A stretch of DNA of 64,000 bases. Origin: Arthrobacter sp. efr-133-R2A-120. Lineage in GTDB: Bacteria > Actinomycetota > Actinomycetes > Actinomycetales > Micrococcaceae. Of the stretch, positions 9,343-17,629 are shown piece by piece. The stretch is from the NCBI RefSeq assembly GCF_030209835.1, contig NZ_JARVRF010000011.1, forward strand, positions 213,004 through 277,003, in the 5' to 3' direction. How positions within the stretch are numbered: the stretch's first letter is position 1; each line of letters begins with the position of its first letter. The position numbers and the translations under genes are program-made. The notes under the pieces are model-generated. The model was given only the letters and a program-made list of their open reading frames with translations, ran no database searches and was not told the origin of the DNA.

Positions 9343-9693
9343 CTAGGCTGGGTGGGCTTTTTCCGCTGCGGGATCGCTGCGGTTCTGGCGGATCCGGGAG
9401 TCGACGCGCCAGACGTCGATCCCGTCGCATTGATGAATCATCACCCGACCCATTCCCCCGCTCAGATAGATCCAAATAGTCAAGCCATCTGCGGTGATGT
9501 CGTCAACCCATCCGGTGGTCGATACGTTGAGACCGTTGCGTAGCTCGACGAATTCCTTGCGCCACAGGTACTTCCACCGCTTCACCAAGAGAGGCTGAGC
9601 CCGGCTAAGCGGCAGGCTGTGTCGGTGCTGCGGTTCGAGCTGACTGGAAAATCCAGCCTTCCGGCCTGCCGGTGGAGGTGTATTGAGTACCAT
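9343..9693 (-). CDS. Small hypothetical protein
   Basis: 116 residues, MVLNTPPPAGRKAGF..., starting at an ATG preceded by GAAAGGG. The middle (VELRNGLNVSTTGWVDDITADG, LTIWIYLSGGMGRVMIHQ, IDVWRVDSRI) has the balanced hydrophobic pattern of a small beta-rich protein, which the opposite strand lacks. The last ~15 residues are low-complexity. I do not recognise a family. It stands alone in a degraded region, so it could be an orphan of a lost operon. Confidence 0.5.
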   Translation of the reverse strand: MVLNTPPPAGRKAGFSSQLEPQHRHSLPLSRAQPLLVKRWKYLWRKEFVELRNGLNVSTTGWVDDITADGLTIWIYLSGGMGRVMIHQCDGIDVWRVDSRIRQNRSDPAAEKAHPA

Positions 9694-9834
9694 GGATCCC
9701 TTTCGTCGTGACCCTCCACTGGTGCACGCGCTTTCAGCCGGCCGGGATAGGGTCAGTCCCGGTCATTCAGATCCAGCCCTTCGGTTGGGTGCGGAAAGTC
9801 ATGTTGCATCTCGCATATAAACAATTAGTATCAT

Positions 9835-9942
9835 ATGCATGAATGGCAGGAAAGGGTCCGTTGGAACATTCCGCCCATAACCAATCGGCGGCCCGTGTCT
9901 CATGTCAGCTTGCCCTCCGGCACCGTGCGCCCAGCAGTATGA
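9835..9942 (+). CDS. 35-codon ORF, probably the truncated start of a lost gene
   Basis: ATG at 9835 reads MHEWQERVRWNIPPITNRRP to a TGA at 9942. It follows an AT-rich segment (9805-9835) that looks like a promoter region. It faces the PucR-type regulator at 10172-12037 and ends abruptly in non-coding sequence, so it may be what is left of the regulator's target. Family unknown. The remainder of 9943-10171 shows nothing. Confidence 0.3.
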   Translation: MHEWQERVRWNIPPITNRRPVSHVSLPSGTVRPAV

Positions 9943-10171
9943 GTCAAACGGCAGCCGCAAAGCGGCAACTTTCGCGCGGGGGAGTCCGACGTATCAGTTG
10001 CTCGCCGAGGCGCGACCGGTCAGCCTCCGATAGATCTGCCAGCTCGGGGCCTCGGTGGAACCAGCACCCCCTCTATGCAATCCATTTACCGTCACGCGGG
10101 TACCCGAGGCGTCGGGTGTGACCCGCGCGTCGCCCACGGGCGCATTTGGGGAATGCGCCAGCGCTCGGGGA

Positions 10172-12037
10172 TCAGACGTCGATGGTGCGCTGCCTGGCTT
10201 GGATGACGTCGTTGACTTCGATGGCCGTTGAGATGCGCGTGAGATCGGAAGCACGTGAAAGGTCAACTGCGAGCAGATCCTCGATCCGTCGGCGGGCTTC
10301 GATGACGAAGTCTTCTTTGATATGCAGCTGCTCGGCCGTCATACGAACATTGAGATCGTTGTGAATGAGGGCAGACAAGGTCGGCAGGAGCGACGGATCT
10401 TGGGCTAAGTCGTTGGCACGTAACGGGCCAAGCACGTCGTCGACATAGTGGCTCAGCGCGGATAAATCCGGGAGCTGAAGCAGAAGCCCGGTCAGTCCTA
10501 GATCGCTCAACACCAGGGTTCCGGGGGGACTCTCGCGCAGGGCTGCCAGCTCAATGGCTCCGCGGGCCGTTGCAAACGCTGCCGGATAGTCAGCGATGCT
10601 TGTGACCGGTCCCGTGATGGCAGCGTGTGTGCGATCCGTGCCTTGATTGCGTACTGAAGGAATCTGCCTGACCTGGTCGCCGATGCCTCGCACTTCGTTG
10701 ATCGGCGTCGTTGGTCCCAGCGGCCAGAGAGCAACGATGTGTTCCTCGTGGGATCCGAGCAGCGGCTTTGGTGAGACTTGTCGTGCCATCCGTTCGAACG
10801 TGGCGGCAAGCCAGTATGGTCGAGCGCTTTCGATACGGGATTCGAATCGGACTGCGATGACTGCGTGGGGGAGTGACAGATCGTGGCCGAGCCGTGCGGC
10901 TTGGCTCAAGAACGTTGTGGAGCCGCGCCGTTTGCCTGACAGGAGTTCGGAGAGAATCTCGCCGGTGTCCCTCCACTCTGCCTGGGTCGCTGTCCGGGTG
11001 CGGAGGAGTTCCAGGGCTACGGGCGCCGCCGCGCGTTCCATCGCCTGGCGATCCAGCGGCCGCAGTTCGGAGAGCTTCCCGCTCGTCCAGATCCACGCGA
11101 CGATCTTCTCCTTGATCATCACCGGAACCCGAACAACAGTCCCCGTCCCTGTTGGATCCGGAAGATGAACTTCGGACAGCAATCCGGTATTGCCTGCGGA
11201 CGCGGCATCGGGGAGGGGGAGGCCGTCGGCATTCGCGAGGAGGGTGGCCGGGAGCGAAACGCCGTCGCGTTCGGTGTTGTAGAGGATGGTTCCGTTGGTC
11301 TCGCAGACAGCGACGGGACGATCCAGGATCTCTGCCAGGGCTCCGCCAAGTGCTCGAACTCCGCCACCTTCGAGCGTTAAGGCCGTCAAGCGCTCGTGGA
11401 TCGCTTCGGCTTGTCTTTGCAGTTCGTACTGCTCCTCAAGCGACTCATTCAGCTCGTTGAGGACCGTGATCTTCTTCGCCTGTTCGGAGCGCAGACGACT
11501 GGTGGTGATGGCTATTGCCGCTTGGTCCGCCAGCATCAAGAGGCGCGATTCTTCTTCTTTAGTGAAGTGATGGGTTGATCGGGTGTAGCAGTTGAGGGTA
11601 CCGAGTGTCTCATCGGCGGTGTTCAAAGGCACCGAGATCATGGAGTTATATCCTTGGTCTCTTGCGGCGGCTCTCCAAGTGAGCATCGTCGGATTACTTC
11701 CGAAGTCTTCGATCTGCACGGGAACGCCCATCGCGAACGCCTGACCGGCCGGCGTGGGGGTGTGAAGGCCGTGAAGTCGGACCGGGTGCGCTGCGTTTAT
11801 GTCTCGGATGTAGTCGGCCGAGAGGCCGTAGGAGCCTTCGATCACCAGGACCTGCGATGCCGCGTCCGGGATGAAGATCGCACAGAAGTCGTACGACATC
11901 AATTTGCAGGCCGTCGCGGCGATCAGGTCCAACAGTTCGCTCAGCGAAACGCCACGATTGACTGCCGCGCCGATTTGGGCCAGCGCTTGCAGCCATCCTT
12001 GAATATGCTGGGCCATGCGATCAGGTCCCATTTTCAC
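10172..12037 (-). CDS. GAF-domain PucR-family transcriptional regulator
   Basis: 621 residues. An N-terminal GAF domain (about 40-175: LSELLDLIAATACKLMSYDF, SMISVPLNTADETLGTLNCY, FTKEEESRLLMLADQAAIAI) is followed by a coiled-coil linker (ELNESLEEQYELQRQAEAIHE), a CdaR/GGDEF-like middle part, and the C-terminal PucR helix-turn-helix (LSALIHNDLNVRMTAEQLHI, then EARRRIEDLLAVDL). This architecture activates catabolic operons for purines, aromatics or amines in response to a small ligand. The GTG at 12037 and ATGs at 12031 and 12016 are all possible starts. No intact target is adjacent; the 35-codon ORF at 9835 may be a remnant of one. Confidence 0.85.
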   Translation of the reverse strand: MKMGPDRMAQHIQGWLQALAQIGAAVNRGVSLSELLDLIAATACKLMSYDFCAIFIPDAASQVLVIEGSYGLSADYIRDINAAHPVRLHGLHTPTPAGQAFAMGVPVQIEDFGSNPTMLTWRAAARDQGYNSMISVPLNTADETLGTLNCYTRSTHHFTKEEESRLLMLADQAAIAITTSRLRSEQAKKITVLNELNESLEEQYELQRQAEAIHERLTALTLEGGGVRALGGALAEILDRPVAVCETNGTILYNTERDGVSLPATLLANADGLPLPDAASAGNTGLLSEVHLPDPTGTGTVVRVPVMIKEKIVAWIWTSGKLSELRPLDRQAMERAAAPVALELLRTRTATQAEWRDTGEILSELLSGKRRGSTTFLSQAARLGHDLSLPHAVIAVRFESRIESARPYWLAATFERMARQVSPKPLLGSHEEHIVALWPLGPTTPINEVRGIGDQVRQIPSVRNQGTDRTHAAITGPVTSIADYPAAFATARGAIELAALRESPPGTLVLSDLGLTGLLLQLPDLSALSHYVDDVLGPLRANDLAQDPSLLPTLSALIHNDLNVRMTAEQLHIKEDFVIEARRRIEDLLAVDLSRASDLTRISTAIEVNDVIQARQRTIDV

Positions 12038-12163
12038 ACTTAGAGTTTTTCACGGTTTCCCTTCACGAGCGAGAGACTACTCGCCTGACCAGGCAACCTG
12101 TTCCGGTACAGTCGAACAAAATGGCCGTGCCAGTGAGCGAATTCAAAAGTGGGAACCGAAGGT

Positions 12164-12345
12164 GTGTTGACAGTGTCAACACTTCGAGCCACGGACTGGG
12201 CCGTAAATCGGTCGGACTGGCCCGGATTCTCGATGTTTTCCGGACTCCCCAGTGTTTGCAGGGGTTGGAATGCGTTTCGAGTCCCACCTCGGGCACAGTG
12301 TTTTCGCAGTTCAGAGGCCTTTTGGCTTTTTAGTGTTGACAAAGC
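12164..12345. repeat. att-like unit, copy 1 (left edge of defence island)
   Basis: The unit begins with the perfect palindrome GTGTTGACAGTGTCAACAC (12164-12182). Exactly 112 bp after its start comes a tRNA 3'-end core (12276-12297: TTCGAGT T-loop, then CCCACCTCGGGCACA), and 57 bp further the half-site GTGTTGACAAA (12333-12343). A small hairpin, GGCCTTTTGGC followed by T's, sits after the core like a tRNA terminator. The sequence upstream does not fold as a tRNA body, so this is an attachment site and not a gene. Copies 2 and 3 lie at 30339 and 37400. Confidence 0.8.
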
Positions 12346-12769
12346 TTGACTTTTTGGAATTCTCTCTGGTGTATCGCGTTCTTCGCAACAGGCGTTGGAT
12401 CGCGGAGTTCTCCGCACTGCCGGATCGGGTGTTTCCTTTGCAGTCGCCCGAATCACTTTGTGCGAGCTGGAGCATGCTGCGGGCTTCGAGGTCCGCAGCC
12501 GGTGGCACGCATTTGGCTCAATAAGGCTGCCGCTCCTTGCCGAGGCGCGTAGTTTCGGACCCCAGGTATGCGCCGTCAGCGTCGATCCCTCGTCCGCTGA
12601 TGGCGGAGAACGAGCGGTTCACAGGCCACATCGGTCCCGAGCACGTCTGCCTGGCAATCAGGACCGACGGCGTATAGCTGAGCTGATGCAGGATCTGACG
12701 GACGAATACTTGGCGGGTCACAGCGTGTTGATGAACGGTTCTCGGGATGCTCGCCGTCATTGTTGACCT
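12346..12769. other. Island edge with no supportable gene
   Basis: About 420 bp between the att-like unit and the GIY-YIG gene. Open frames exist (for example 12395-12766, +) but show no domain, ribosome site or coherent hydrophobic pattern. Confidence 0.4.
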
Positions 12770-13444
12770 GTGACGACTGGACAAGACTTCTCGGACGAGA
12801 TGGGGGCTGGGTTAGCGCCGCTGACGAGTGCGGAACGGGACCCATCTGACGAGTACATCGCAGAGCTGGCACAGTTACTGGGGCCGTCACGCCTCTTCAC
12901 CCGCGAAGAAGTGCTCCAGCGATCCTCACCTGTACCCAGGGTGTCCGGCGTGTACGCGTGGTACTTCGATGAGGTGCCGCCGGGTGTTGACGTCCGCGAC
13001 TGCCACGCAATCCCTGAAGGAGTGATGCTCTATGTCGGGATCGCGCCCAAAGAGCCGCCGCGCAATGGCGCGTCGCCGAGCACCCAGACGCTTTGGAACC
13101 GGATCCGATACCACTACCGCGGCAACGCCTACGGTTCCACACTACGGCTGACACTGGGCTGCCACCTGGCAGACAAGCTAGGCATCGCGCTCCGCAGAGT
13201 CGGCAGCGGAAACCGGCTGACCTTCACGCACCATGGCGAACATCAGATCAACGAGTGGATGAGCCGGCACGCCCGCGTGACCTGGGTCCAGACGGATACG
13301 CCCTGGCTGCCCGAAACGTACGCGATCGAGCAGCTGAATTTGCCGCTCAACCTCCAGGGCAACAGTCACCATCCCTACTACCCGACACTTAAGGCCCTCC
13401 GTGCTAAGCACAAGGCAATAGCGCGTGCGCTTCCTATCGCGTGA
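12770..13444 (+). CDS. GIY-YIG superfamily nuclease-like protein
   Basis: 224 residues. The GIY-YIG core is readable: VSGVYAWYF (~residue 59, the GIY strand), VMLYVGIAP (~residue 85, the YIG strand), LWNRIRYHYRGNAYGSTLR with the conserved Arg/His region, and a C-terminal YAIEQLNLPLNLQGN with the metal-binding Glu and the trailing Asn. Proteins of this layout are stand-alone nucleases in prophages and defence islands. The start is uncertain: GTG 12770, or ATG 12800 after GGACGAG. It is the first gene inside the island and probably stands alone. Confidence 0.7.
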   Translation: MTTGQDFSDEMGAGLAPLTSAERDPSDEYIAELAQLLGPSRLFTREEVLQRSSPVPRVSGVYAWYFDEVPPGVDVRDCHAIPEGVMLYVGIAPKEPPRNGASPSTQTLWNRIRYHYRGNAYGSTLRLTLGCHLADKLGIALRRVGSGNRLTFTHHGEHQINEWMSRHARVTWVQTDTPWLPETYAIEQLNLPLNLQGNSHHPYYPTLKALRAKHKAIARALPIA

Positions 13445-13624
13445 AGTCGGGCGGCTAATCATTGGTAGGACAGGAAACAGCACGGAGTCTGGACGCCCCA
13501 GCCTCAGGAGTTTTGCCATCAGTAGTATGTGCTTCGCGCAGCAGTGATGCGAAGTTCCCGCCAAAACCATCCGAAGCTGGCTTTCGAACCGCGCATCCAT
13601 CGGGATACCGAACGGGGCTTACCC

Positions 13625-13900
13625 TGAGGGTTACGGGTTGAGATGATGTGGTGCAGGGCCGCGAGGTGACCTTCCGCGAGGTCGACGGCGTGGGTGTAGT
13701 CCAGCTGGCACGTCCCGTCCGGGGTGTCGTAGTCGCCGCCGAAGACCACCAGGTTTTCACGGCGCCCGACGGCGACCTGGGCGATGAACGGGACGAGGTT
13801 GTTCGGGATGCCCTGGGGCCCTCGCCGATGCGGCCGGAGGGGTGCGTGCCCACCGGGTTCAAGCCCTCCGCGCCCGCGGGAGTGGGTGCGATGCCGACGT
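13625..13900 (-). pseudogene. galE (UDP-glucose 4-epimerase) C-terminal fragment
   Basis: On the minus strand, one frame gives [17 protein letters not shown] (13800s) and the next gives [37 protein letters not shown] and [19 protein letters not shown]. Together these are the conserved GalE block ([23 protein letters not shown] ... DYIHVVDLAEGH, in pieces) broken by a single-base deletion. The N-terminal two thirds are missing. It is a housekeeping-type fragment brought into, or stranded within, the island. The remainder of 13445-14150 shows no gene. Confidence 0.75.
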
Positions 13901-14150
13901 CGATGCCCGTGTAAGGCTTACGTTGGTTACCATCCACGAGCTGCGGTCTTCGAGGCTGCTATGGCATCCCCCTATGTCGCTTGGCATGACTCGGCAGGTC
14001 GAGGCTCACCTTTGTCAAAGAGCCGAGGTGAACCGCCGGGTTGCGAGGAAGGTGGAAGCTTCGTCCATGCTTGTATCTGTACTGCCCCCGGCGGCGGGGG
14101 ATTTGATCGTTTCTCCAGCATTTGTCTGTGCCTCCACATAATGTGAGGGC

Positions 14151-14465
14151 ATGGAAGACCTTTGTGTGGGACCGACTTACGTGCCCTCGGAGCAGTGCGG
14201 ACGGCCCGTGAAGGTTGTCGAGCCACAGCCAATGTGTCAGGCGCATTTTTCGCAGTGGGAGAACCGCGGCGAGATGCGGCCCATCCGGATTCCTATCGGG
14301 AATCGGCCGTGTAGCGCACCCGCGGACGAAGGCGGCGGTGTTTGTGCACGCAAGCCGGGACATAACAGTCCTGGGGGCCGCTCTGCGATTCGCACTTTGG
14401 CGGAAACACCGGACGCTCAAACCACTTCACCAACAGATCCGCGGCGTGCAGGATCACACCTGTGA
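14151..14465 (+). pseudogene. Probable frameshifted N-terminal part of the endonuclease VII-like gene
   Basis: Starting at ATG 14151, this frame contains EQCGRPVKVVEPQPMCQAHF then SQWENRGEMRPIRI. This is the same Cys-rich unit (C.RP....LC..H..Q...G.E) that the downstream frame repeats as TYCGREAKSLTPIRLCGTHY. The two frames differ by one base step, so the original protein probably had tandem zinc-knuckle repeats and lost its frame between about 14340 and 14460. It could alternatively be a separate small zinc protein. Confidence 0.45.
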
Positions 14466-14475
14466 AGCGCCGGGC

Positions 14476-15048
14476 ATGACTAAAACCTACTGCGGCAGGG
14501 AAGCCAAGAGCCTCACCCCCATACGACTTTGTGGTACTCATTACGATCAGGTGCGGCGTGGGGTTGAGTTGTACGCCGTTAAGAGGTCGTACCCTTCCAG
14601 GGCGCGCGATGAGAACGGCAATAAGCGCTGCTGCATGTGTGAGCAGTGGCTGCCAGAGGACAGCTTTCCACCCAATTCCAATGCTCGGGACGGTCTCCGC
14701 AGTCAGTGTAAGCCGTGCGTTGCCGACGAACGCCGGGCACGAATATACGGGATCACCGGCCAGGCCTACAGGGCCCTTCTCGACTTGCAGAACGGCGTGT
14801 GTTACCTCTGCCGGGAAGTTCCAGAGGGCCGGCAGGGACTCATGGTTGATCATGACCATTCGTGCTGCTCCGATAGTCAAAAGACATGTGGGTTCTGTAT
14901 ACGGGGGCTGCTGTGTTGGAGTTGCAATGCGGCCATTGGGCATGCCAAGGACAGGGCAGAATTGCTGGAAAGAATGTCAATGTATTTGCGTGTGGGGGCC
15001 GATCACGTGGCGGCCTACTTAGCAGAGAAGAGAATCGCGGCAACTTAG
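14476..15048 (+). CDS. Recombination endonuclease VII-like HNH nuclease
   Basis: About 190 residues from ATG 14476. One Cys/His repeat (TYCGREAKSLTPIRLCGTHY) is followed by a zinc motif CCMCEQW...CKPC and then the endonuclease VII domain: YGITGQAYRALLDLQNGVCY, LCREV, VDHDHSCC, GLLCWSCNAAIGHAKD. Family members, first known from phage T4 gp49, cut branched DNA. The His in VDHDH and the CxxC/CxxC zinc site are intact, so the catalytic part may still be active even if the N-terminus is frameshifted. It lies 278 bp upstream of jetA but is probably a separate unit. Confidence 0.75.
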   Translation: MTKTYCGREAKSLTPIRLCGTHYDQVRRGVELYAVKRSYPSRARDENGNKRCCMCEQWLPEDSFPPNSNARDGLRSQCKPCVADERRARIYGITGQAYRALLDLQNGVCYLCREVPEGRQGLMVDHDHSCCSDSQKTCGFCIRGLLCWSCNAAIGHAKDRAELLERMSMYLRVGADHVAAYLAEKRIAAT

Positions 15049-15300
15049 CGGCATGTTGAATCGATCTGCCGAAAGTGGTTCGGCATACGCAAGCGACTAT
15101 CTTTCGGTCGAGGCCACTTGCGGCGTTAATTGGCTGCGACATGCCCCGGCTGCACCAAGAATGTCAGTGGTGCCGAAGATACTGGCCTCATGTACAAGCT
15201 GTATGACTCAGAGTCGTTCGTCGCGGGAGCTTTCTTGCCCGCTCGGTGCCTGCCGTGGTTTTTTTCGGAGGTTCCGACCGGCAAGGCCAGTTGTCGGGAA

Positions 15301-15322
15301 GATCGCCTAACAAAGGGCGATC
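15301..15322 (+). promoter_or_regulatory. Inverted repeat over the jetA ribosome-binding site
   Basis: GATCGCC (15301-15307) and GGCGATC (15316-15322) are perfect complements around an 8-base loop that contains AAAG, part of the likely ribosome site for ATG 15327. The sequence could form an mRNA hairpin limiting jetA translation, or an operator. No other gene was seen between 15049 and 15300. Confidence 0.4.
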
Positions 15323-15326
15323 AACA

Positions 15327-16853
15327 ATGCGAAGCACTTGGGCGGTGGTGGTGAGCCTGGCGACTGGCATCGAGGGTGACGTCGCCCGCATCGAGGCTGC
15401 TCTTAATACACCGACCCTGAAACTGCTGGACCGCAAGTCCGCGGTAGTCGCCATGCCTCTCTTCGCTGCCGTGTTCCCCGACGATGCGCAACCGATTCCG
15501 GTCGAGCAGTTCCACACCCGCATCGACGCCCTCCTCGATGAGCTGCGAGCAGTCGGGTACACGGTGCCCTCCGCGGGCGGCAAGGCCCTCGCCATGCAGT
15601 GGGTGCGTGAGCGGTGGCTGTACCGGGACCCGGGGCGCGGGCAGGAAACCTATCAGCTCACCGGCGACGCCAGGCAGGCCCTGGACTACGTGATCCGTGC
15701 GAGCCGATCCCAGCTCAACGTCTCCGTGTCGCGCATCGAAACCATGCGGCGGGTCATCTCGGATGCCGCACAGGCGGCCAATCCGGACCGCGAGGAGCGT
15801 AAGCGCAGGCTCGCCGAAGAGATTGCGATCCTGCAGGAAGAGTACGACCACCTGGCCGCCGGCGGAGAGCTGCGGGAATCCTCGGAAGCGGAGTTGTCCG
15901 AGCAGTTCTCCAACGTGCTCCGCGAGCTCGATGGCCTGCCGTCCGACTTCCGCCGGGTCGAGGAGGCCGTGCGGAAGATGCACCGGGGCATCACCAAGCG
16001 GTTCCGTGAGGAAGAACGAGCCGTCGGGGAAGTGGTCGACGATTACCTTGCGCAGGCAAGCAGCCTGCTGACCGGTACTGCGGAGGGCAGGGCCTTTGCC
16101 GGCGCTCTGGAGCTCCTACGCAAACCTGACTGGCTGACAAGGCTGCGCTCCGATCTGGAAGCCATCCTGGCCCACCCTGGGGCAAGCCGTCTCCTTGCCG
16201 ATGAACAGCACCAGATGCGCACCGCGGTGGACATAATCCGCCGCGGCATCGCCGACGTCCTGGATCAGCGCCAGCGCCTCACCGCCACCCTCCGGGAACA
16301 CATCGAGAACTACGACCACATCCGCAACCGCGAGCTCGACACGGTCCTGCGCGGAATCGACCGGGAAATGCGGACCTGGATGCAGTCGGCACGCGCCCGG
16401 GACCACGTCGGCGTCCAGTTGATCCCGCCGGGCCTGGACATAGCGGCGTTGCGGTTCAAGACCTACGATCCGGAGAGCCAGCGTCCGCCCGAACCGCTCG
16501 CGGACGTCTCTGACGAGGCGCCCGCGGCGCTGTCCCTGGAGGACATCCGTAGGCAGGGCGGCCCGTCACTGGACCAGCTGCGCCGCCGGATAGAGGAAAA
16601 AACCGCCAATGGTGAGCTTGAGTCCGCCGCGGCGCTGTTCAACTCGCTGCCCGGAGACCTTCGCCGCCCCGTCGAGATCCTCGGGCTCCTGCACCTTTTC
16701 ACCGGACTCGGGGCCGTTGCCGATCCCAACCAGCGCGAGGCCGTGTACGCAGTGCGGCCCGACGGAAGCACGCGCACATTCCTGATGCCTGCCGCCACGA
16801 TCCGGCCCGCCGGGGACACGCAGGACACCGATACCGAAGGAGCACGCCAATGA
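15327..16853 (+). CDS. jetA: Wadjet subunit JetA (DUF3375-type kleisin-like protein)
   Basis: About 508 residues from ATG 15327; a GTG at 15351 is an alternative start. The N-terminal LKLLDRKSAVVAMPLFAAVF and the QTYQLT-type winged-helix region (QETYQLTGDARQALDYVIRA) match DUF3375 proteins. A long central coiled coil follows (RKRRLAEEIAILQEEYDHLA, FRRVEEAVRKMHRGITKRFR) with the conserved GRAFAGALELL. JetA is the kleisin-like bridge of the Wadjet SMC complex, which senses small circular DNA. It starts a four-gene operon in which every junction is a 4-base ATGA overlap, so expression is tightly coupled. The system protects against plasmid entry. Confidence 0.88.
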   Translation: MRSTWAVVVSLATGIEGDVARIEAALNTPTLKLLDRKSAVVAMPLFAAVFPDDAQPIPVEQFHTRIDALLDELRAVGYTVPSAGGKALAMQWVRERWLYRDPGRGQETYQLTGDARQALDYVIRASRSQLNVSVSRIETMRRVISDAAQAANPDREERKRRLAEEIAILQEEYDHLAAGGELRESSEAELSEQFSNVLRELDGLPSDFRRVEEAVRKMHRGITKRFREEERAVGEVVDDYLAQASSLLTGTAEGRAFAGALELLRKPDWLTRLRSDLEAILAHPGASRLLADEQHQMRTAVDIIRRGIADVLDQRQRLTATLREHIENYDHIRNRELDTVLRGIDREMRTWMQSARARDHVGVQLIPPGLDIAALRFKTYDPESQRPPEPLADVSDEAPAALSLEDIRRQGGPSLDQLRRRIEEKTANGELESAAALFNSLPGDLRRPVEILGLLHLFTGLGAVADPNQREAVYAVRPDGSTRTFLMPAATIRPAGDTQDTDTEGARQ

Positions 16854-17629
16854 CAGACGTCGCCGCGATCGACGAGGACTCCGTGGACCCTCTGGACTTC
16901 CTGTCGGATGAGCCCCCGGCCGGGGACGAGGACGGCACGGAGAGCTCGCTGTCCATGTTCGAGAGCGACGCCTCGATCCTGTTTCCTGACCAGCGCCGAT
17001 GCCTGCATGCGCTCCTGAAGCATCGGTACCTCTCGGCGGAGCGTCACCCCGACCACTGGCAGGTTCTCCTGGCCAACGACGACGTGATCCGTGGCCGGCT
17101 CAACGAGCTGTTCTTCGAGCTCTTCATAGACCGGGACCACCAAATCGCGTTCAAACGGCAGGCAGTTTCGGAGACGGGCGATCCTCTTCCTTCACTGCTG
17201 CGGGACGTGTCCCACACGAAAGAGGAGACCATCATGATGGTCTACCTGCGGCAAAGGCTCTTCTCCCAGCGCCAGGAGGGTGAGGACGTCGTCTTTGTGG
17301 ACCGTCAGACGCTGCTCGATGAGGTGGCCGACCAGCGCCCCGAGCATTCGACCCACCGCGCCATGGACCAGAAACGCGCGCTGAAGGCGGTTGACGGGCT
17401 GGCCACGGCCGGCCTGCTCCTGAAGACCGCCGATCCCGACAGGTTCCGGATCTCTCCCATCATCGAGATCCTCATGCCGGTCGAGAAGCTGCGCACTCTG
17501 TGGACGCGGCTCATGGAGCAGAACGGCACCGCGCAGGACGGTGACGGCGCCGGCGACGGCTCCGATACCGACGACGAAGAAGACGATGAACCAGACCTGC
17601 TGACCGTCCTGGGGAAGGACAACGCATGA
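16850..17629 (+). CDS. jetB: Wadjet subunit JetB (DUF4194-type)
   Basis: 259 residues with an acidic N-terminus. The core (SILFPDQRRCLHALLKHRYL, DVIRGRLNELFFELFIDRDH, ETIMMVYLRQRLFSQRQEG, MDQKRALKAVDGLATAGLL) matches DUF4194, the KITE-like winged-helix partner of the JetA kleisin. The C-terminus is a very acidic tail (DGDGAGDGSDTDDEEDDEPD). The start overlaps the jetA stop by four bases and its stop overlaps jetC in the same way. Gene order and family content correspond to type I Wadjet (DUF3375, DUF4194, SMC-like, DUF3322/DUF2220). Confidence 0.88.
   Translation: MTDVAAIDEDSVDPLDFLSDEPPAGDEDGTESSLSMFESDASILFPDQRRCLHALLKHRYLSAERHPDHWQVLLANDDVIRGRLNELFFELFIDRDHQIAFKRQAVSETGDPLPSLLRDVSHTKEETIMMVYLRQRLFSQRQEGEDVVFVDRQTLLDEVADQRPEHSTHRAMDQKRALKAVDGLATAGLLLKTADPDRFRISPIIEILMPVEKLRTLWTRLMEQNGTAQDGDGAGDGSDTDDEEDDEPDLLTVLGKDNA

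Noticed and set aside
12276..12297. Possible tRNA genes at 12276, 30451 and 37512
   Set aside because: Only the T-loop and acceptor 3' strand are present; even the T-stem does not pair and no body or anticodon arm exists upstream, so they are att cores.
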